Counted from the stretch's first letter, positions 27,964 to 40,093 are shown. The stretch: DNA of 64,000 bases from Streptococcus hyointestinalis (GCF_900459405.1 NZ_UHFN01000007.1:1674001-1738000), one strand, 5' to 3'. Made by a program: numbers and translations. The notes: generated by a model from the sequence alone, not told the origin.

Positions 27964-30243
27964 ATGCTCTGTCAAAATTGTAACTTAAACGAAGCAACTA
28001 TTCACCTCTATACTAATGTTAATGGTCAACAAAAGCAGGTTGACCTTTGCCAAAACTGCTATCAAATTATCAAAACTGATCCTAACAACGCCTTTTTTGC
28101 AGGCTTAAATGACGCAAATAATAATCGCCAACAAAATCAAGCCAGTGGTATCAATCCTTTCTTTGACGATTTCTTTGGCGACCTCAATAACTTCCGTGCC
28201 TTTGGCGGTCAAGATTTGCCAAATACACCTCCGACACAGTCTGGTGGTAATCGTGGTGGCAACGGCAACAACAACCGTCCAAATGCTCAGCAAGCAAACA
28301 ATCAACCACAAGGTCTCCTAGAGGAGTTTGGTATCAACGTCACTGACCTTGCTCGCCGTGGCGATATTGACCCTGTCATCGGACGTGACAGCGAGATTGT
28401 GCGTGTCATTGAGATTTTGAACCGCAGAACCAAAAACAATCCTGTCCTCATCGGTGAACCTGGTGTTGGTAAAACTGCCGTTGTGGAAGGCTTAGCGCAA
28501 AAGATTGTGGACGGAGATGTCCCTCAAAAACTCCAAGCCAAGCAAGTTATCCGCCTTGATGTGGTAAGTCTCGTGCAAGGTACCGGCATTCGTGGGCAAT
28601 TTGAAGAGCGCATGCAAAAACTCATGGAAGAAATCCGTGAGCGTAAAGACGTCATCCTCTTCATCGATGAAATTCACGAGATTGTCGGAGCAGGCTCAGC
28701 AGGCGATGGCAATATGGATGCTGGAAACATCCTAAAACCAGCTCTTGCTCGTGGCGAATTGCAACTGGTCGGTGCAACCACACTCAATGAATACCGTATC
28801 ATCGAAAAAGACGCTGCGCTTGAGCGTCGTATGCAACCTGTCAAGGTCGATGAGCCAAGCGTAGATGAGACCATCACCATCCTAAAAGGTATCCAAAAGA
28901 AATACGAAGATTACCACCACGTCAAGTACAGCGACGAGGCTATCAAGGCTTCTGCTATCCTATCCAACCGCTACATCCAAGATCGCTTCTTGCCTGACAA
29001 GGCTATTGACCTCTTGGATGAGGCTGGCTCTAAGATGAACTTGACCCTTAACTTTGTCGATCCTAAGGAAATCGATCAGCGCTTAATTGAGGCAGAAAAT
29101 CTCAAATCACAAGCCACACGTGACGAAGACTTTGAGCGTGCTGCTTACTTCCGTGACCAGATTGCCAAATACAAGGAAATGCAAAAGCAAAAAATCGATG
29201 ACCAAGACACACCCGTCATTACAGAAAAAACAATCGAACATATCATCGAAGAAAAAACCAACATCCCTGTTGGTGATTTGAAAGAAAAAGAACAGTCTCA
29301 ATTGATAAATCTGGCTGATGATCTGAAAAAACACGTCATCGGACAAAACGACGCTGTCGATAAAATCGCTAAAGCCATCCGCAGAAATCGTGTAGGACTT
29401 GGCTCACCAAACCGTCCAATCGGAAGCTTCCTCTTTGTCGGACCGACAGGTGTCGGAAAGACTGAGCTGTCTAAACAACTGGCAATTGAGCTCTTTGGTT
29501 CAGCAGATAGCATGATTCGCTTTGACATGAGTGAATACATGGAAAAACACGCTGTCGCAAAACTGGTCGGAGCGCCTCCAGGATATGTCGGCTACGACGA
29601 AGCGGGACAATTGACCGAAAAAGTCCGCAGAAATCCCTACTCACTCATCTTACTGGATGAGGTCGAAAAGGCACACCCAGACGTCATGCACATGTTCCTT
29701 CAAGTGCTTGATGACGGACGTCTCACAGACGGTCAAGGACGCACGGTCAGCTTCAAGGATACCATCATCATCATGACCTCAAACGCCGGAACAGGCAAAA
29801 CCGAAGCCAGCGTTGGTTTTGGAGCTAGTCGTGAAGGACGCACGCACTCTGTTCTTGGTGAGCTTGGCAACTTCTTTAGCCCTGAGTTTATGAACCGTTT
29901 TGACGGTATCATCGAGTTCAAGGCACTTAGCAAGGACAATCTCCTTCATATCGTTGATCTTATGCTGGATACTGTCAATAGCCGTCTTGCGGTTAATGAC
30001 ATCCATCTTGATGTCACAGACAAAGTAAAGGAAAAACTGGTCGATCTTGGATACAATCCAAAAATGGGGGCTCGTCCACTACGTCGTACCATCCAAGACC
30101 ACATCGAAGACGCTATCACTGACTTCTATCTTGAACATCCTAGCGAAAAACACTTGAAAGCTGTCCTCAACAGCAAGGGCGACATCTTTATTAAGTCCGC
30201 TAAAAAGCACGAGAAAGCCAGCGAAGAGGTCGCAGCTAACTAA
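27964..30243 (+). CDS. clpE: ATP-dependent Clp protease ATP-binding subunit ClpE
   Basis: Hsp100 unfoldase that feeds substrates to ClpP, including CtsR after heat stress. 759 residues. N-terminal zinc finger with C3-x2-C6 and C29-x2-C32, then an Asn/Gln/Gly-rich linker (about 45-115). AAA module 1 has GEPGVGKT (about residue 163) and [14 protein letters not shown] domain (about 370-405, [21 protein letters not shown]) marks ClpE. Module 2 has GPTGVGKT (about 492) and [12 protein letters not shown]. The start at 27964 follows AAGGGG; the upstream ATG at 27925 is rejected because homologues begin at the zinc finger. Confidence 0.96.
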   Translation: MLCQNCNLNEATIHLYTNVNGQQKQVDLCQNCYQIIKTDPNNAFFAGLNDANNNRQQNQASGINPFFDDFFGDLNNFRAFGGQDLPNTPPTQSGGNRGGNGNNNRPNAQQANNQPQGLLEEFGINVTDLARRGDIDPVIGRDSEIVRVIEILNRRTKNNPVLIGEPGVGKTAVVEGLAQKIVDGDVPQKLQAKQVIRLDVVSLVQGTGIRGQFEERMQKLMEEIRERKDVILFIDEIHEIVGAGSAGDGNMDAGNILKPALARGELQLVGATTLNEYRIIEKDAALERRMQPVKVDEPSVDETITILKGIQKKYEDYHHVKYSDEAIKASAILSNRYIQDRFLPDKAIDLLDEAGSKMNLTLNFVDPKEIDQRLIEAENLKSQATRDEDFERAAYFRDQIAKYKEMQKQKIDDQDTPVITEKTIEHIIEEKTNIPVGDLKEKEQSQLINLADDLKKHVIGQNDAVDKIAKAIRRNRVGLGSPNRPIGSFLFVGPTGVGKTELSKQLAIELFGSADSMIRFDMSEYMEKHAVAKLVGAPPGYVGYDEAGQLTEKVRRNPYSLILLDEVEKAHPDVMHMFLQVLDDGRLTDGQGRTVSFKDTIIIMTSNAGTGKTEASVGFGASREGRTHSVLGELGNFFSPEFMNRFDGIIEFKALSKDNLLHIVDLMLDTVNSRLAVNDIHLDVTDKVKEKLVDLGYNPKMGARPLRRTIQDHIEDAITDFYLEHPSEKHLKAVLNSKGDIFIKSAKKHEKASEEVAAN

Positions 30244-30250
30244 AACACTA

Positions 30251-30281
30251 AAAGCAATCTTCTTAGGAAGATTGCTTTTTT
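30251..30281 (+). terminator. Terminator of clpE
   Basis: AAAGCAATCTTC / GAAGATTGCTTT, a 12-bp stem with loop TTAG and a T-run, 7 bases after the stop. Confidence 0.92.
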
Positions 30282-30358
30282 AAGACAAAATTACAGAATT
30301 TTCTTTCAAAATTTAGTATAATACCACTAAGGATTATTTTGAATCAGAAGGAGACCCT

Positions 30359-30805
30359 ATGAGCATTCCGAACTTTGGAGAAAAAAAAGACGACGTCACT
30401 TACACAGCCCGCTATGGTGTCTATGCCATCATCCTAAATGAAGACAAAACACAGCTTGTCCTCGTCCAAGCCCCTAACGGCTCTTGGTTTTTACCAGGTG
30501 GCGAGATTGAGGCTGGAGAAAATCAGCTCAAAGCGCTAGAGCGTGAGTTGATTGAAGAGCTGGGCTTTACGGCTACAGTTGGCTACTACTACGGTCAGGC
30601 CGATGAGTATTTTTACTCTAGCCACCGAGATACTTACTTTTATAACCCAGCCTACCTCTATGAGGTGACAAACTACACTGTGGCTGGCAAGCCCTTAGAA
30701 GATTTCAACCATATCGCTTGGTTTGATATTGAGGAAGCCAAAAGAAAATTAAAACGTGGCAGTCACCGCTACGGGGTCGAAGAATGGCAAAAAAAACATC
30801 ATTAA
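30359..30805 (+). CDS. NUDIX hydrolase
   Basis: 148-residue NUDIX-fold pyrophosphohydrolase. The Nudix box reads GGEIEAGENQLKALERELIEELGF (about residues 48-71), complete with the metal-binding REL.EELG core. VYAIILNEDKTQLVLVQ precedes it. Substrate unknown (8-oxo-dGTP, nucleotide sugars and others fit). AAGGAGACCCT precedes the ATG, and TAGTATAATA about 40 bp upstream is a promoter -10. A short gap to the DUF1827 gene, which has its own promoter-like TGCTATAATAG near 30839. Confidence 0.9.
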   Translation: MSIPNFGEKKDDVTYTARYGVYAIILNEDKTQLVLVQAPNGSWFLPGGEIEAGENQLKALERELIEELGFTATVGYYYGQADEYFYSSHRDTYFYNPAYLYEVTNYTVAGKPLEDFNHIAWFDIEEAKRKLKRGSHRYGVEEWQKKHH

Positions 30806-30876
30806 AACCGCAATTTTACGGATTTTCCATCCAATAAGTGCTATAATAGAACAAAGAAAACGATAGGAGGTTCCCT

Positions 30877-31179
30877 ATGAGGCTCATCAATACAACCAGT
30901 AGCCATGCCGAGTTGGTTCAAGGGCAACTCACAAATACCGATGCTACTCTGGTCGAAACTTACTCAGCTGGCAATACCGACGTGGTCTTTACCCAAGCCC
31001 CTTACCACTTTGAAATCTTGATTTCAAACAAATACCGTGCTATCAAGGACAGTGAGCTTGAGGCTATCCGTGAGTTTTTCCTCAAGCGAAAAATCGACCA
31101 CAACATTGCACTTTTAGACAAGATTAAAACCTTGCACACAGCTAATCTAATTGAAATCTCCATTCCTGCTACGAATTAA
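30877..31179 (+). CDS. DUF1827 family protein
   Basis: 100 residues beginning MRLINTTSSHAELVQGQLTN, with alternating strands (AGNTDVVFTQAPYHFEILISNKYRAI) and an amphipathic helix (DSELEAIREFFLKRKI). DUF1827 is confined to streptococci, lactococci and enterococci; a structure exists but no function. AGGAGGTTCCCT precedes the ATG. It ends at a terminator hairpin overlapping its stop codon. Confidence 0.85.
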   Translation: MRLINTTSSHAELVQGQLTNTDATLVETYSAGNTDVVFTQAPYHFEILISNKYRAIKDSELEAIREFFLKRKIDHNIALLDKIKTLHTANLIEISIPATN

Positions 31180-31201
31180 AAAGCTGATTTTCAGCTTTTT
31201 T
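31178..31201 (+). terminator. Terminator of the DUF1827 gene
   Basis: AAAAAGCTGA TTT TCAGCTTTTT, 10-bp stem with T-run. Confidence 0.88.
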
Positions 31202-31217
31202 ATTCTATGACAACATA

Positions 31218-31246
31218 AAAAACACTTGAGTGACTCAAGTGTTTTT
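31218..31246 (-). terminator. Terminator of tpiA
   Basis: AAAAACACTTGAG TGA CTCAAGTGTTTTT, a perfect 13-bp stem 8 bases past the tpiA stop; it can work in both directions. Confidence 0.9.
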
Positions 31247-31254
31247 CTGATGTA

Positions 31255-32037
<783 letters not shown>

Positions 32038-32062
32038 TTACTTGTTTATTTTATCACATTTC

Positions 32063-32093
32063 AGCGACAATTTAAAGAAATAGTCGCTTTTTT
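32063..32093 (+). other. Hairpin with T-run on the plus strand between ftsK and tpiA
   Basis: AGCGAC (32063-32068) and GTCGCT (32083-32088), with inner ATTT/AAAT pairing, followed by T6 on the plus strand. As an intrinsic terminator it would point opposite to both neighbouring genes. Confidence 0.5.
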
Positions 32094-32097
32094 CTTG

Positions 32098-34461
32098 CTA
32101 TTCTTCCTTGTTTATCAGAACTTTACGTGGTTTAGTCCCTTCGGCTGGACCAATGACACCAGCTGCTTCTAATTCTTCCATGAGGCGTGTTGCCCGTGGG
32201 AAACCGACAGAGAGTCTACGCTGTAGCATAGAAGCGCTCGCTTTTTGGCTTTCTATGACAAGTGCTTTTGCCTCTTCAAACAAGCCGTCCCCATCAGAAG
32301 CACCTTTTTGCCCAGAGGCAATGTCTTGCTCAGAAACCTCACCAGGGTCAAAGCTCTCGTCGTAGTCGGCTTCTGCTTGGTCTTTGATAAAGCTGACAAT
32401 CCGCTCCACATCATCATCAGAGATGAAGGAACCTTGCAGGCGCACTGGGTGATTTTCATCAATAGGCTTAAAGAGCATATCGCCTCGACCAAGGAGTTTT
32501 TCAGCGCCATTCTCATCTAAAATGGTACGGCTGTCTGTCCCGCTAGAAACCGCAAAGGCGACACGAGAAGGGACATTTGCCTTGATGAGCCCAGAGATAA
32601 CATCCACAGACGGACGCTGCGTCGCTAAAATCATGTGAATCCCTGCAGCACGTGCCTTTTGCCCTAGGCGGATAATGGCGTCTTCGACTTCCTTACTAGC
32701 CACCATCATCAAGTCCGCCAACTCATCGACAATAACGACAATGAGCGGAAGCGGGATGTGCTTTTGCTCAGACTGCTGGTTAAAGGCTTCAACCTTGGCA
32801 TTGTAGCCAGCGATGTTGCGCACACCAAAGTGGCTAAAGAGCTCGTAACGCTTTTCCATCTCATCAACGACCTTTTGCAGCGCTCGGCTGGCTTTTCTAG
32901 GGTTAGTAACGACAGGAATCAAAAGGTGCGGAATATCATTGTAGACCGATAGTTCTACCATCTTGGGGTCAATCATCAAAAATTTGACCTGATCAGGACG
33001 AGCTTTCATCAGGATACTGGCAATCATGCCATTAACCGCCACGGATTTCCCAGAACCCGTTGAGCCGGCAACGAGAAGGTGGGGCATTTTCGCCAAATCA
33101 AAACTGCGAGCTGTGCCATTGACTGCCTTACCAAGCGGCACTTCTAGGAGATGGTTGGGATTAGTCTTTGCCTGCTCCCACAATTCACGGAAAGAAACGG
33201 TGGCAATCTCAGAGTTTGGCACTTCAATACCGACCAAGGACTTACCAGGAATAGGGGCTTCTATGCGGACGTCCTTGGCTGCTAGAGCTAGAGCTAGGTC
33301 GTCCGCTAGATTTGAGATACGATTGACCCGAACACCAACAGCAGGCTTGACCTCGTACTTGGTCACAGATGGACCAATCTCAGCACGCTCAACCTTGACA
33401 TCAATTCCAAAACTCTTGAAAGTATCCTCCAAAACAGCGATGTTCTTGCGGACGATATTTTTTTCCTTGGATTGGTTTTTAGGCTTATCCGGTGCAAAGA
33501 GGTCGATGGTCGGCAGTTTATACTGGAGCAAGGTCTTAGGACTAAAGTCGACAGCAAGTGTCTCCTCGTCCTCCAAGTCGTCCATATCATAGACGACATC
33601 TTCGTTAGCAGAAGCCTTTTCAGGCTCATCCACAGTTCCCTCTAGCTCTTGATGGTCTAGGATTTCTGGGAAAACTTGTGGTATGTCCTCTTTTTCTGCG
33701 CTATCTGCTAAAATCTCGCCTGTCTCAGGGTCTACGTCTAACTCACTGAGGCGTTTTTCAGCTTCCTGCGCTGCTTGTTCTTCTTTTAAGCGTTTTTCTT
33801 CCTCTTTTTTAGCAGCCTTTTCTTCTTTTTTGACAAAGCGTTTTTGCTTATTTGCTTCGTGCTTTTGCGCCAATTTTTGGTAACTAGCCTGCGCAAAGTC
33901 CACAACATCATAGACATCCCAAGGTCCCATCAAAAAAGCGCCTAGTAGGATAAACAGAGCTCCAATCATAAAAGAGCCGACATTGGAGAAGAGAAAGGCT
34001 GTTGGCTTATAGATAAGCGCTCCAAGCATGCCACCACCCACAAAATGCGTTACCTTAAACGCTAGGAGGTCACTGGTCAAGAGCTGTGCGGTTTGGACAA
34101 AGACATCCTTACCACGATTGGCTGGAAGGGCAAACAAATACGCCTGCCATTCAATCAAAAGCCCTATCATCAGCACCACAAAACCGCTGACAATACCCTC
34201 GTGCTTTTTGACCCAGCGAAAGGCAAAAAGGTACACCAACACCGCAAACATCACCAGATAAGCAAGACTTCCCACCGCAAATCGGATGACATTATACACC
34301 GTGACCCCAAAAGCTCCCAAGCGAATAATGGCAAAAAAGAGGACAAAAGCTGTCCCAAATGCTATCAACATCCGCTGAAATGCTTTTTGCTTTTCCTGCT
34401 CTGCCTTTGTTGGACGCCGTGTTTTGCGCCCTTTTTTTCCAGACTTTCTTGCTTTTGCCAT
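32098..34461 (-). CDS. ftsK: DNA translocase FtsK/SpoIIIE
   Basis: Septal DNA pump that clears chromosome termini during division. 787 residues. About four transmembrane helices (residues 30-165), then a charged, Glu/Lys-rich linker (about 195-300), then the motor: Walker [22 protein letters not shown] (about 462-482) and Walker [18 protein letters not shown] (about 570-586), followed by [30 protein letters not shown]. The C-terminal winged helix (about 720-787, [27 protein letters not shown]) is the DNA-sequence-reading gamma domain. Full length. Transcribed divergently from the lipoprotein cyclophilin. Confidence 0.96.
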   Translation of the reverse strand: MAKARKSGKKGRKTRRPTKAEQEKQKAFQRMLIAFGTAFVLFFAIIRLGAFGVTVYNVIRFAVGSLAYLVMFAVLVYLFAFRWVKKHEGIVSGFVVLMIGLLIEWQAYLFALPANRGKDVFVQTAQLLTSDLLAFKVTHFVGGGMLGALIYKPTAFLFSNVGSFMIGALFILLGAFLMGPWDVYDVVDFAQASYQKLAQKHEANKQKRFVKKEEKAAKKEEEKRLKEEQAAQEAEKRLSELDVDPETGEILADSAEKEDIPQVFPEILDHQELEGTVDEPEKASANEDVVYDMDDLEDEETLAVDFSPKTLLQYKLPTIDLFAPDKPKNQSKEKNIVRKNIAVLEDTFKSFGIDVKVERAEIGPSVTKYEVKPAVGVRVNRISNLADDLALALAAKDVRIEAPIPGKSLVGIEVPNSEIATVSFRELWEQAKTNPNHLLEVPLGKAVNGTARSFDLAKMPHLLVAGSTGSGKSVAVNGMIASILMKARPDQVKFLMIDPKMVELSVYNDIPHLLIPVVTNPRKASRALQKVVDEMEKRYELFSHFGVRNIAGYNAKVEAFNQQSEQKHIPLPLIVVIVDELADLMMVASKEVEDAIIRLGQKARAAGIHMILATQRPSVDVISGLIKANVPSRVAFAVSSGTDSRTILDENGAEKLLGRGDMLFKPIDENHPVRLQGSFISDDDVERIVSFIKDQAEADYDESFDPGEVSEQDIASGQKGASDGDGLFEEAKALVIESQKASASMLQRRLSVGFPRATRLMEELEAAGVIGPAEGTKPRKVLINKEE

Positions 34462-34539
34462 ATAACCTTCCTACGTTAATCTAAATAATCGTAACTTTTA
34501 TTATACCATATTTTGGACACTTAGAAAAATGGCAAAAAA

Positions 34540-34590
34540 GAAGGCTTTAATAGGATTTTCATAGAGAAATCCTGCCTTCTGTGTTACAAT
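34540..34590 (+). promoter_or_regulatory. Cyclophilin promoter with flanking inverted repeat
   Basis: Extended -10 TGTTACAAT (34582-34590). Just upstream, AGGATTT/AAATCCT inside GAAGGC/GCCTTC forms a two-part inverted repeat (34540-34579) covering the -35 region. Confidence 0.55.
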
Positions 34591-34622
34591 TAAGAAAAAA
34601 GCTCTTGGAGGAAATGACGTTT

Positions 34623-35426
34623 ATGAAAAAATGGGGAGTGCTATCCTTACTGCTAGTTGGTCTGCTCACTCTAGCAGGTTGTGAAAGTGTTGAGCGTGCC
34701 TTGAGGGGAGATGATTACGTGGATCAAAAAATCGCTGCAAGCTCCAGCCAAGCGGCTGAAGAAAAAGCCCAAAAAGAATTGCAAAAAGCGCTTAAAGCTA
34801 AAGCTTCCGCCTTTCCACAATTAACAGATACCGTCGCAAAAGACGAAGCCGAAGTCATCATGACAACGTCGCTAGGAGATATTACCATCAAGCTCTTTCC
34901 AAAATATGCTCCGCTCGCTGTGGAAAACTTCCTCACACACGCCAAGGAAGGTTACTATGACAATCTGACTTTCCACCGTGTTATCAACAACTTCATCGTC
35001 CAATCCGGTGACCCAAATGGGGACGGTAGCGGTGGCAAGTCCATCTGGAAAGGCAAAGACAAGAGCATTGACTCTGGCAATGGTTTTAAAAATGAGATTA
35101 GCCCTTATCTCTACAACATCCGTGGCAGCCTTGCTATGGCAAATAAAGGCGAGGACACCAACGGTAGTCAGTTCTACATCAATCAAAACAGTACAGATAA
35201 TGCTAGTTCTCTAAGCACCAGCAAGTATCCAAAAGCGATTATTGACGCCTACAAAAAAGGCGGAAACCCTGACCTTGACGGTCAGTACACTGTCTTTGGA
35301 CAAGTCATCAGCGGCATGGACGTTGTGGATAAAATCGCCCAAGTCGAAACAGACGACAGCAACAAACCAAAAACTGACGTCACCATCAAATCCATCAAAA
35401 TCGTCAAAGATTATCAGTTTGATTAA
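34623..35426 (+). CDS. Cyclophilin-type peptidyl-prolyl isomerase, lipoprotein
   Basis: Extracellular folding catalyst anchored to the membrane. 267 residues: lipoprotein signal peptide with lipobox LTLAGC (Cys about residue 20), a Lys/Ala-rich linker, then a cyclophilin domain (about 75-260) with FHRVINNFIVQSGDPNGDGSGG, SLAMANKGEDTNGSQFYIN and YTVFGQVISGMDVVDKIAQ. The catalytic Arg is in FHRV. Related to SlrA, a virulence-linked streptococcal lipoprotein. The start at 34623 gives the standard signal peptide; a Met three codons upstream is only two bases from the GGAGG. Confidence 0.93.
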   Translation: MKKWGVLSLLLVGLLTLAGCESVERALRGDDYVDQKIAASSSQAAEEKAQKELQKALKAKASAFPQLTDTVAKDEAEVIMTTSLGDITIKLFPKYAPLAVENFLTHAKEGYYDNLTFHRVINNFIVQSGDPNGDGSGGKSIWKGKDKSIDSGNGFKNEISPYLYNIRGSLAMANKGEDTNGSQFYINQNSTDNASSLSTSKYPKAIIDAYKKGGNPDLDGQYTVFGQVISGMDVVDKIAQVETDDSNKPKTDVTIKSIKIVKDYQFD

Positions 35427-35440
35427 AAGGATGATACGTA

Positions 35441-35464
35441 AAAAAACGGCTCTTGCCGTTTTTT
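35441..35464. terminator. Bidirectional terminator between cyclophilin and mtnN
   Basis: AAAAAACGGC TCTT GCCGTTTTTT serves the converging cyclophilin and mtnN transcripts. Confidence 0.92.
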
Positions 35465-35467
35465 TAT

Positions 35468-36157
35468 TTATAATTTCTCCAAAAAGGCGATTAGCGTCTT
35501 TGCAGAGCGTTTACCTGCTTCTATGATGAACTCATCAAAGGTGATGTTGGCATCGTGGCTTGCGGTATCGCTCATGGCTCTGACGACGATGAAGGGGCAG
35601 TTTGTAGCGTGCGCAGCTTGCGCAATAGCAGCTCCCTCCATCTCAACGGCTAGCACTTCTGGAAAAGCTGTCTTAATGCGGTCAATCTTGTCTTGACCAG
35701 CGATAAAGCTATCTCCCGTTGCGATTAAGCCGATATGGCTTGCGACTTTCTGCTCTCTCAGCGTCTCCTCAAAGACCGCCACAAAGCGCTCATCTGACTC
35801 AAAATAGAGCGGCTGCATAGACATTTGCCCGTAAGCGTAGCCAAAGGCAGTCAAATCTACATCGTGGTAAACCAAACGACTAGCAACAACAACATCACCA
35901 ATAGCAATGCCTTCTGCCACAGCACCTGCAGAGCCTGTATTGATAACAGCCTCCACCTCAAAATCATCCACCAAAACAGCCACACTCATGGCTGACATGA
36001 CCTTGCCGACACCGGACTGTACCAGCACCACATCATGTTTACCCAACTTTCCGCTGTAGTAGGTATTTCCTAAGTGGGTCGTTGTTTTTGTGTCTTCTAA
36101 TCTATCTACCAATAGGCGCAATTCCTGCTCCATGGCAGCAATAATTCCAATCTTCAT
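35468..36157 (-). CDS. mtnN: 5'-methylthioadenosine/S-adenosylhomocysteine nucleosidase
   Basis: Pfs enzyme cleaving adenine from methylthioadenosine and S-adenosylhomocysteine, feeding methionine salvage and making the precursor for LuxS and AI-2. 229 residues. MKIGIIAAMEQELRLL holds the catalytic Glu12; VVLVQSGVGKVMSAM, VINTGSAGA, and AVEMEGAAIAQAA (substrate-binding Glu) follow, with RAMSDTAS near the end carrying the catalytic Asp. Complete. Last gene of the glmU-nudF-macP-mtnN operon. Confidence 0.95.
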   Translation of the reverse strand: MKIGIIAAMEQELRLLVDRLEDTKTTTHLGNTYYSGKLGKHDVVLVQSGVGKVMSAMSVAVLVDDFEVEAVINTGSAGAVAEGIAIGDVVVASRLVYHDVDLTAFGYAYGQMSMQPLYFESDERFVAVFEETLREQKVASHIGLIATGDSFIAGQDKIDRIKTAFPEVLAVEMEGAAIAQAAHATNCPFIVVRAMSDTASHDANITFDEFIIEAGKRSAKTLIAFLEKL

Positions 36158-36163
36158 CTTACC

Positions 36164-36397
36164 TCACAAATAAAAAACAGCATAGACTAGGGCAGCAATC
36201 AAGAGTAGCACAATCCCTAGTATCACATTTAACTTTCGTCTAAAGGCTTTGCGCTTCTCCTGCTCGATTCTTCGGCTCTTGTAGATATGAGGAACACCAT
36301 CATCAGACTGAAAGTCCTCTCCATACAAGTCCTCATCACGCAGCTCGCCACGCTTTGCTTTTTCAATGATGTCATCTGTAAGAAGGGGCTTTCCCAC
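36164..36397 (-). CDS. macP: Cell wall synthase accessory phosphoprotein MacP
   Basis: 77 residues beginning MGKPLLTDDIIEKAKRGELR: an acidic/basic cytosolic segment of about 50 residues and one C-terminal transmembrane helix (about 55-76, LNVILGIVLLLIAALVYAVFYL). In pneumococcus MacP activates the class A penicillin-binding protein PBP2a and is phosphorylated by StkP. Sequence start and gene order (nudF, macP, mtnN) match. It is shorter than the pneumococcal protein; I cannot pick the phosphosite with certainty, but Thr7 and Ser31 are candidates. Abuts nudF by one base. Confidence 0.85.
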   Translation of the reverse strand: MGKPLLTDDIIEKAKRGELRDEDLYGEDFQSDDGVPHIYKSRRIEQEKRKAFRRKLNVILGIVLLLIAALVYAVFYL

Positions 36398-36951
36398 TAG
36401 GCATCACCTCCGTAATTCAGCGCATAATATTGTAGAGCGATAAGTGTCTTGGCATCACAGATCTGCCCAGATTCGACCAGCTTCATACACTCCTCATAGC
36501 TGAGTCCAAACAGCTCAATAACCTCATCTTCATCTTGTGGGCGAGGATTGTCCACTTTTTGGAGCTTGTCCGCTAGATAGAGCGTGATTTTTTCATTGGA
36601 AAAACCAATAGCTGTGTAAAAGGTATAAAGGGGTGTGAGCTGACCTTGGTAGCCTGTCTCCTCCTCGAGTTCACGGCTCGCCGCTTCTTGCTCAAAACCT
36701 GCTTCGCCCTCTTCGAGCTTTCCAGCTGGAATCTCGTAGGACACGCTCTCAATAGCCTTGCGGTATTGTTTGACAAGGATAATCTTACCCTCATCTGTCA
36801 CAGCTAGAACAGCGACAGCGCCTTTATGAAAGACCAGCTCACGCTTTGAGGTGCCAAGGTTGTTTGGCAGCTTGACCTCATCTAAGCAAACCTTAAAAAT
36901 CTGACCGTCAAAAATCTCTGTACGCTTCAGTGTTTTTTCTTCAAAGTCCAT
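36397..36951 (-). CDS. nudF: ADP-ribose pyrophosphatase (NUDIX)
   Basis: 184-residue NUDIX hydrolase of the ADP-ribose pyrophosphatase group. Nudix box GKLEEGEAGFEQEAASRELEEETGY (about residues 74-98) is complete, preceded by ILVKQYRKAIESVSYEIPAG, the typical ADPRase lead-in. The start at 36951 follows GAGGAAAGCT; a GTG four codons upstream overlaps glmU and is less likely. It is co-transcribed between glmU and macP, as in pneumococcus. Confidence 0.9.
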   Translation of the reverse strand: MDFEEKTLKRTEIFDGQIFKVCLDEVKLPNNLGTSKRELVFHKGAVAVLAVTDEGKIILVKQYRKAIESVSYEIPAGKLEEGEAGFEQEAASRELEEETGYQGQLTPLYTFYTAIGFSNEKITLYLADKLQKVDNPRPQDEDEVIELFGLSYEECMKLVESGQICDAKTLIALQYYALNYGGDA

Positions 36952-36959
36952 AGCTTTCC

Positions 36960-38351
<1,392 letters not shown>

Positions 38352-38400
38352 TCATTTTCTATAAATAAACTGCTACTATTATAGCATATATAGCATAAAA

Positions 38401-39384
38401 TCACACATGAGACCTAGTCTCGTCTGTGGATTGAGCCGCACGCTCTAATACGTCCATCACATCTAGGCTATGCTCTAGCGCTTCTTGGGCTGCCTTGGTA
38501 TCTTTAGTAGCTAGGATACGCTCAAACACTTCAAACTCAGCTTGCATGCGGTGTTTGCCAGCATTGACATCAATGACTTGAGCCTTTTCGCCATTCAAGG
38601 TCACTTGGACAGTTGGCAGGCTATTTGTCGGACCTAATATAGCGATAGAGCCTTTATTACCCTGAATGGTCGAGCGCACCTCAGCAGCACAGTCTTTGGC
38701 GGCGATACAAACGCACTTAAAGACTCCAAAGTCCATTACCAAAATCCCCGAGGTGTCCACGCCACGCTCTTTATTTGCCAGATAAGTCACCGACTTGGGC
38801 TTGCCAAAGAGACCCACCACAAGGTGGATATTGTAGATATTGAGGTCATAGAGCGCCCCTCCGCCCATCTTTGGGTCGAAGGCTGGCGCAATCTCACCAC
38901 GCTTAAAGGCGTCATAGCGTGAAGAGTATTGTGAGTAGTTGCACTCCACAATCTTGACCTCACCTATATGTGTCAACTCTTCTTTGATGACATCAAAGTT
39001 TGGCAGGTATTGGTTGGTGATGGCTTCTAGCAAAAAGACCTTTTCTTTTTTTGCGGTAACAACCAAATCTTCTAAGTCTGCTTTTTTAAGCGTAAAAGGT
39101 TTCTCACAGATGACGTTCTTACCTGCAAGCAGAGCTTTCTTGGCATAGTCGTAGTGGGTGTTATTGGGTGTCCCGATGTAAATTGTATCAATAGCGTCGC
39201 TCTGTAACAAGTCCTCATACTTACTCGTCGCAATCGTCATAGCATAGCGCTTTGCTAGCTTCTCTGCTTTTTCTAAGCTCCGTGGTGTGGACAAAATCCC
39301 CACCAGCTCAATGCCAGTGACTCTTTCTAAAACAGGCAAGACTTCCTCAACGATTTTTCCCGTTCCTAACAAGGCTAACTTCAT
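38401..39384 (-). CDS. Gfo/Idh/MocA family oxidoreductase
   Basis: NAD(P)-dependent dehydrogenase of 327 residues. Rossmann start MKLALLGTGKIVEEVLPVLE (residues 1-20), NTHYDYAKKALLAGKNVICEKPFTLKKADLEDLV with the conserved EKP (about 95-97), and a GALYDLNIYNIHLVVGLFG block in the C-terminal domain where family members have the DxGxH catalytic motif. Substrate unknown, probably a sugar or cyclitol derivative. Overlaps the ASCH gene by 4 bp (ATGA), so the two are coupled, though no functional link is evident. Confidence 0.9.
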   Translation of the reverse strand: MKLALLGTGKIVEEVLPVLERVTGIELVGILSTPRSLEKAEKLAKRYAMTIATSKYEDLLQSDAIDTIYIGTPNNTHYDYAKKALLAGKNVICEKPFTLKKADLEDLVVTAKKEKVFLLEAITNQYLPNFDVIKEELTHIGEVKIVECNYSQYSSRYDAFKRGEIAPAFDPKMGGGALYDLNIYNIHLVVGLFGKPKSVTYLANKERGVDTSGILVMDFGVFKCVCIAAKDCAAEVRSTIQGNKGSIAILGPTNSLPTVQVTLNGEKAQVIDVNAGKHRMQAEFEVFERILATKDTKAAQEALEHSLDVMDVLERAAQSTDETRSHV

Positions 39385-39839
39385 TTTGCGTCCTCTTTCT
39401 CTGGATAAACCACTTCAAACTCTTCTAGGACAATGACACTGTCTGGACTAAAGGTCAAGCCGCACTCATCAAACCACTTACTGAAAATTGTTTCATGCAC
39501 TTTTTGCCAGTAAGCAAGGCTTCTATCACCTTCACCCTCCTTGTAAGCATGCTGCGCTGATACTTGAGAAAAAGGCACTAAGCTAACTTTTGTGATTTCA
39601 ATGATACAAACTGCCTCGTCCTTGCTATCCAAAACGACATCATAAGTCCCCTCTTGTGGTAGAGGTTCCTTGTCCAGTTCATACAAGTCATAGGCGGAAG
39701 CGGTCGCTGTTTTGATACCTTTTAAGACCAAGTCCGCTAGCGTATTCGCCTCCACACCAAAAGCCCAAGCATCCATGTCTTGAGTAATGTCAGGACGAGT
39801 GGCAAGAAAATCTTGCCACATACTTTCTGCTTTTATCAT
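39381..39839 (-). CDS. ASCH domain protein
   Basis: 152 residues with an ASCH domain, a PUA-like RNA/nucleoside-binding fold: DAWAFGVEANTLADLVLKGIKTATAS (about residues 24-49), then DVVLDSKDEAVCIIEITKVSLVPFSQVS and EGEGDRSLAYWQKVHETIF. Related proteins act on N4-acetylcytidine or bind RNA; the role here is unknown. The start at 39839 follows AAGAGGTGAGAAGC; an upstream TTG is disfavoured. First of a pair with the oxidoreductase. Confidence 0.88.
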   Translation of the reverse strand: MIKAESMWQDFLATRPDITQDMDAWAFGVEANTLADLVLKGIKTATASAYDLYELDKEPLPQEGTYDVVLDSKDEAVCIIEITKVSLVPFSQVSAQHAYKEGEGDRSLAYWQKVHETIFSKWFDECGLTFSPDSVIVLEEFEVVYPEKEDAK

Positions 39840-39856
39840 GCTTCTCACCTCTTTTC

Positions 39857-40093
39857 TCAATTATCCCCGAAAAAGAGGGAGGCAACAGCGATGACGATAA
39901 TAGCGCCTAGGATGGAGGGAAAGACAGCCATACCAGCTAGGTGCGCTCCCCAGGCCCCAAACAGACGTTGTCCGACAAAGGCACCGAGTAATCCTGCCAC
40001 GGTATTCCAGATACAGCCCATTGAGCGGTCTTTACCTGTCACGAGACTCGCTAACCATCCGATAAATGCACCGACTATTAGTGACCAAATCAT
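39857..40093 (-). CDS. GlsB/YeaQ/YmgE family stress-response membrane protein
   Basis: 78 residues, three hydrophobic helices with glycine zippers: MIWSLIVGAFIGWLASLVTG, CIWNTVAGLLGAFVGQRLFG and PSILGAIIVIAVASLFFG. This transglycosylase-associated/GlsB family is linked to general and bile stress in enterococci and streptococci. AAAGGAGAATATCT precedes the ATG. It sits between the ASCH gene (stop overlap region) and the LysM gene and probably has its own promoter (TAGCATGATT reversed, near 40125). Confidence 0.88.
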   Translation of the reverse strand: MIWSLIVGAFIGWLASLVTGKDRSMGCIWNTVAGLLGAFVGQRLFGAWGAHLAGMAVFPSILGAIIVIAVASLFFGDN

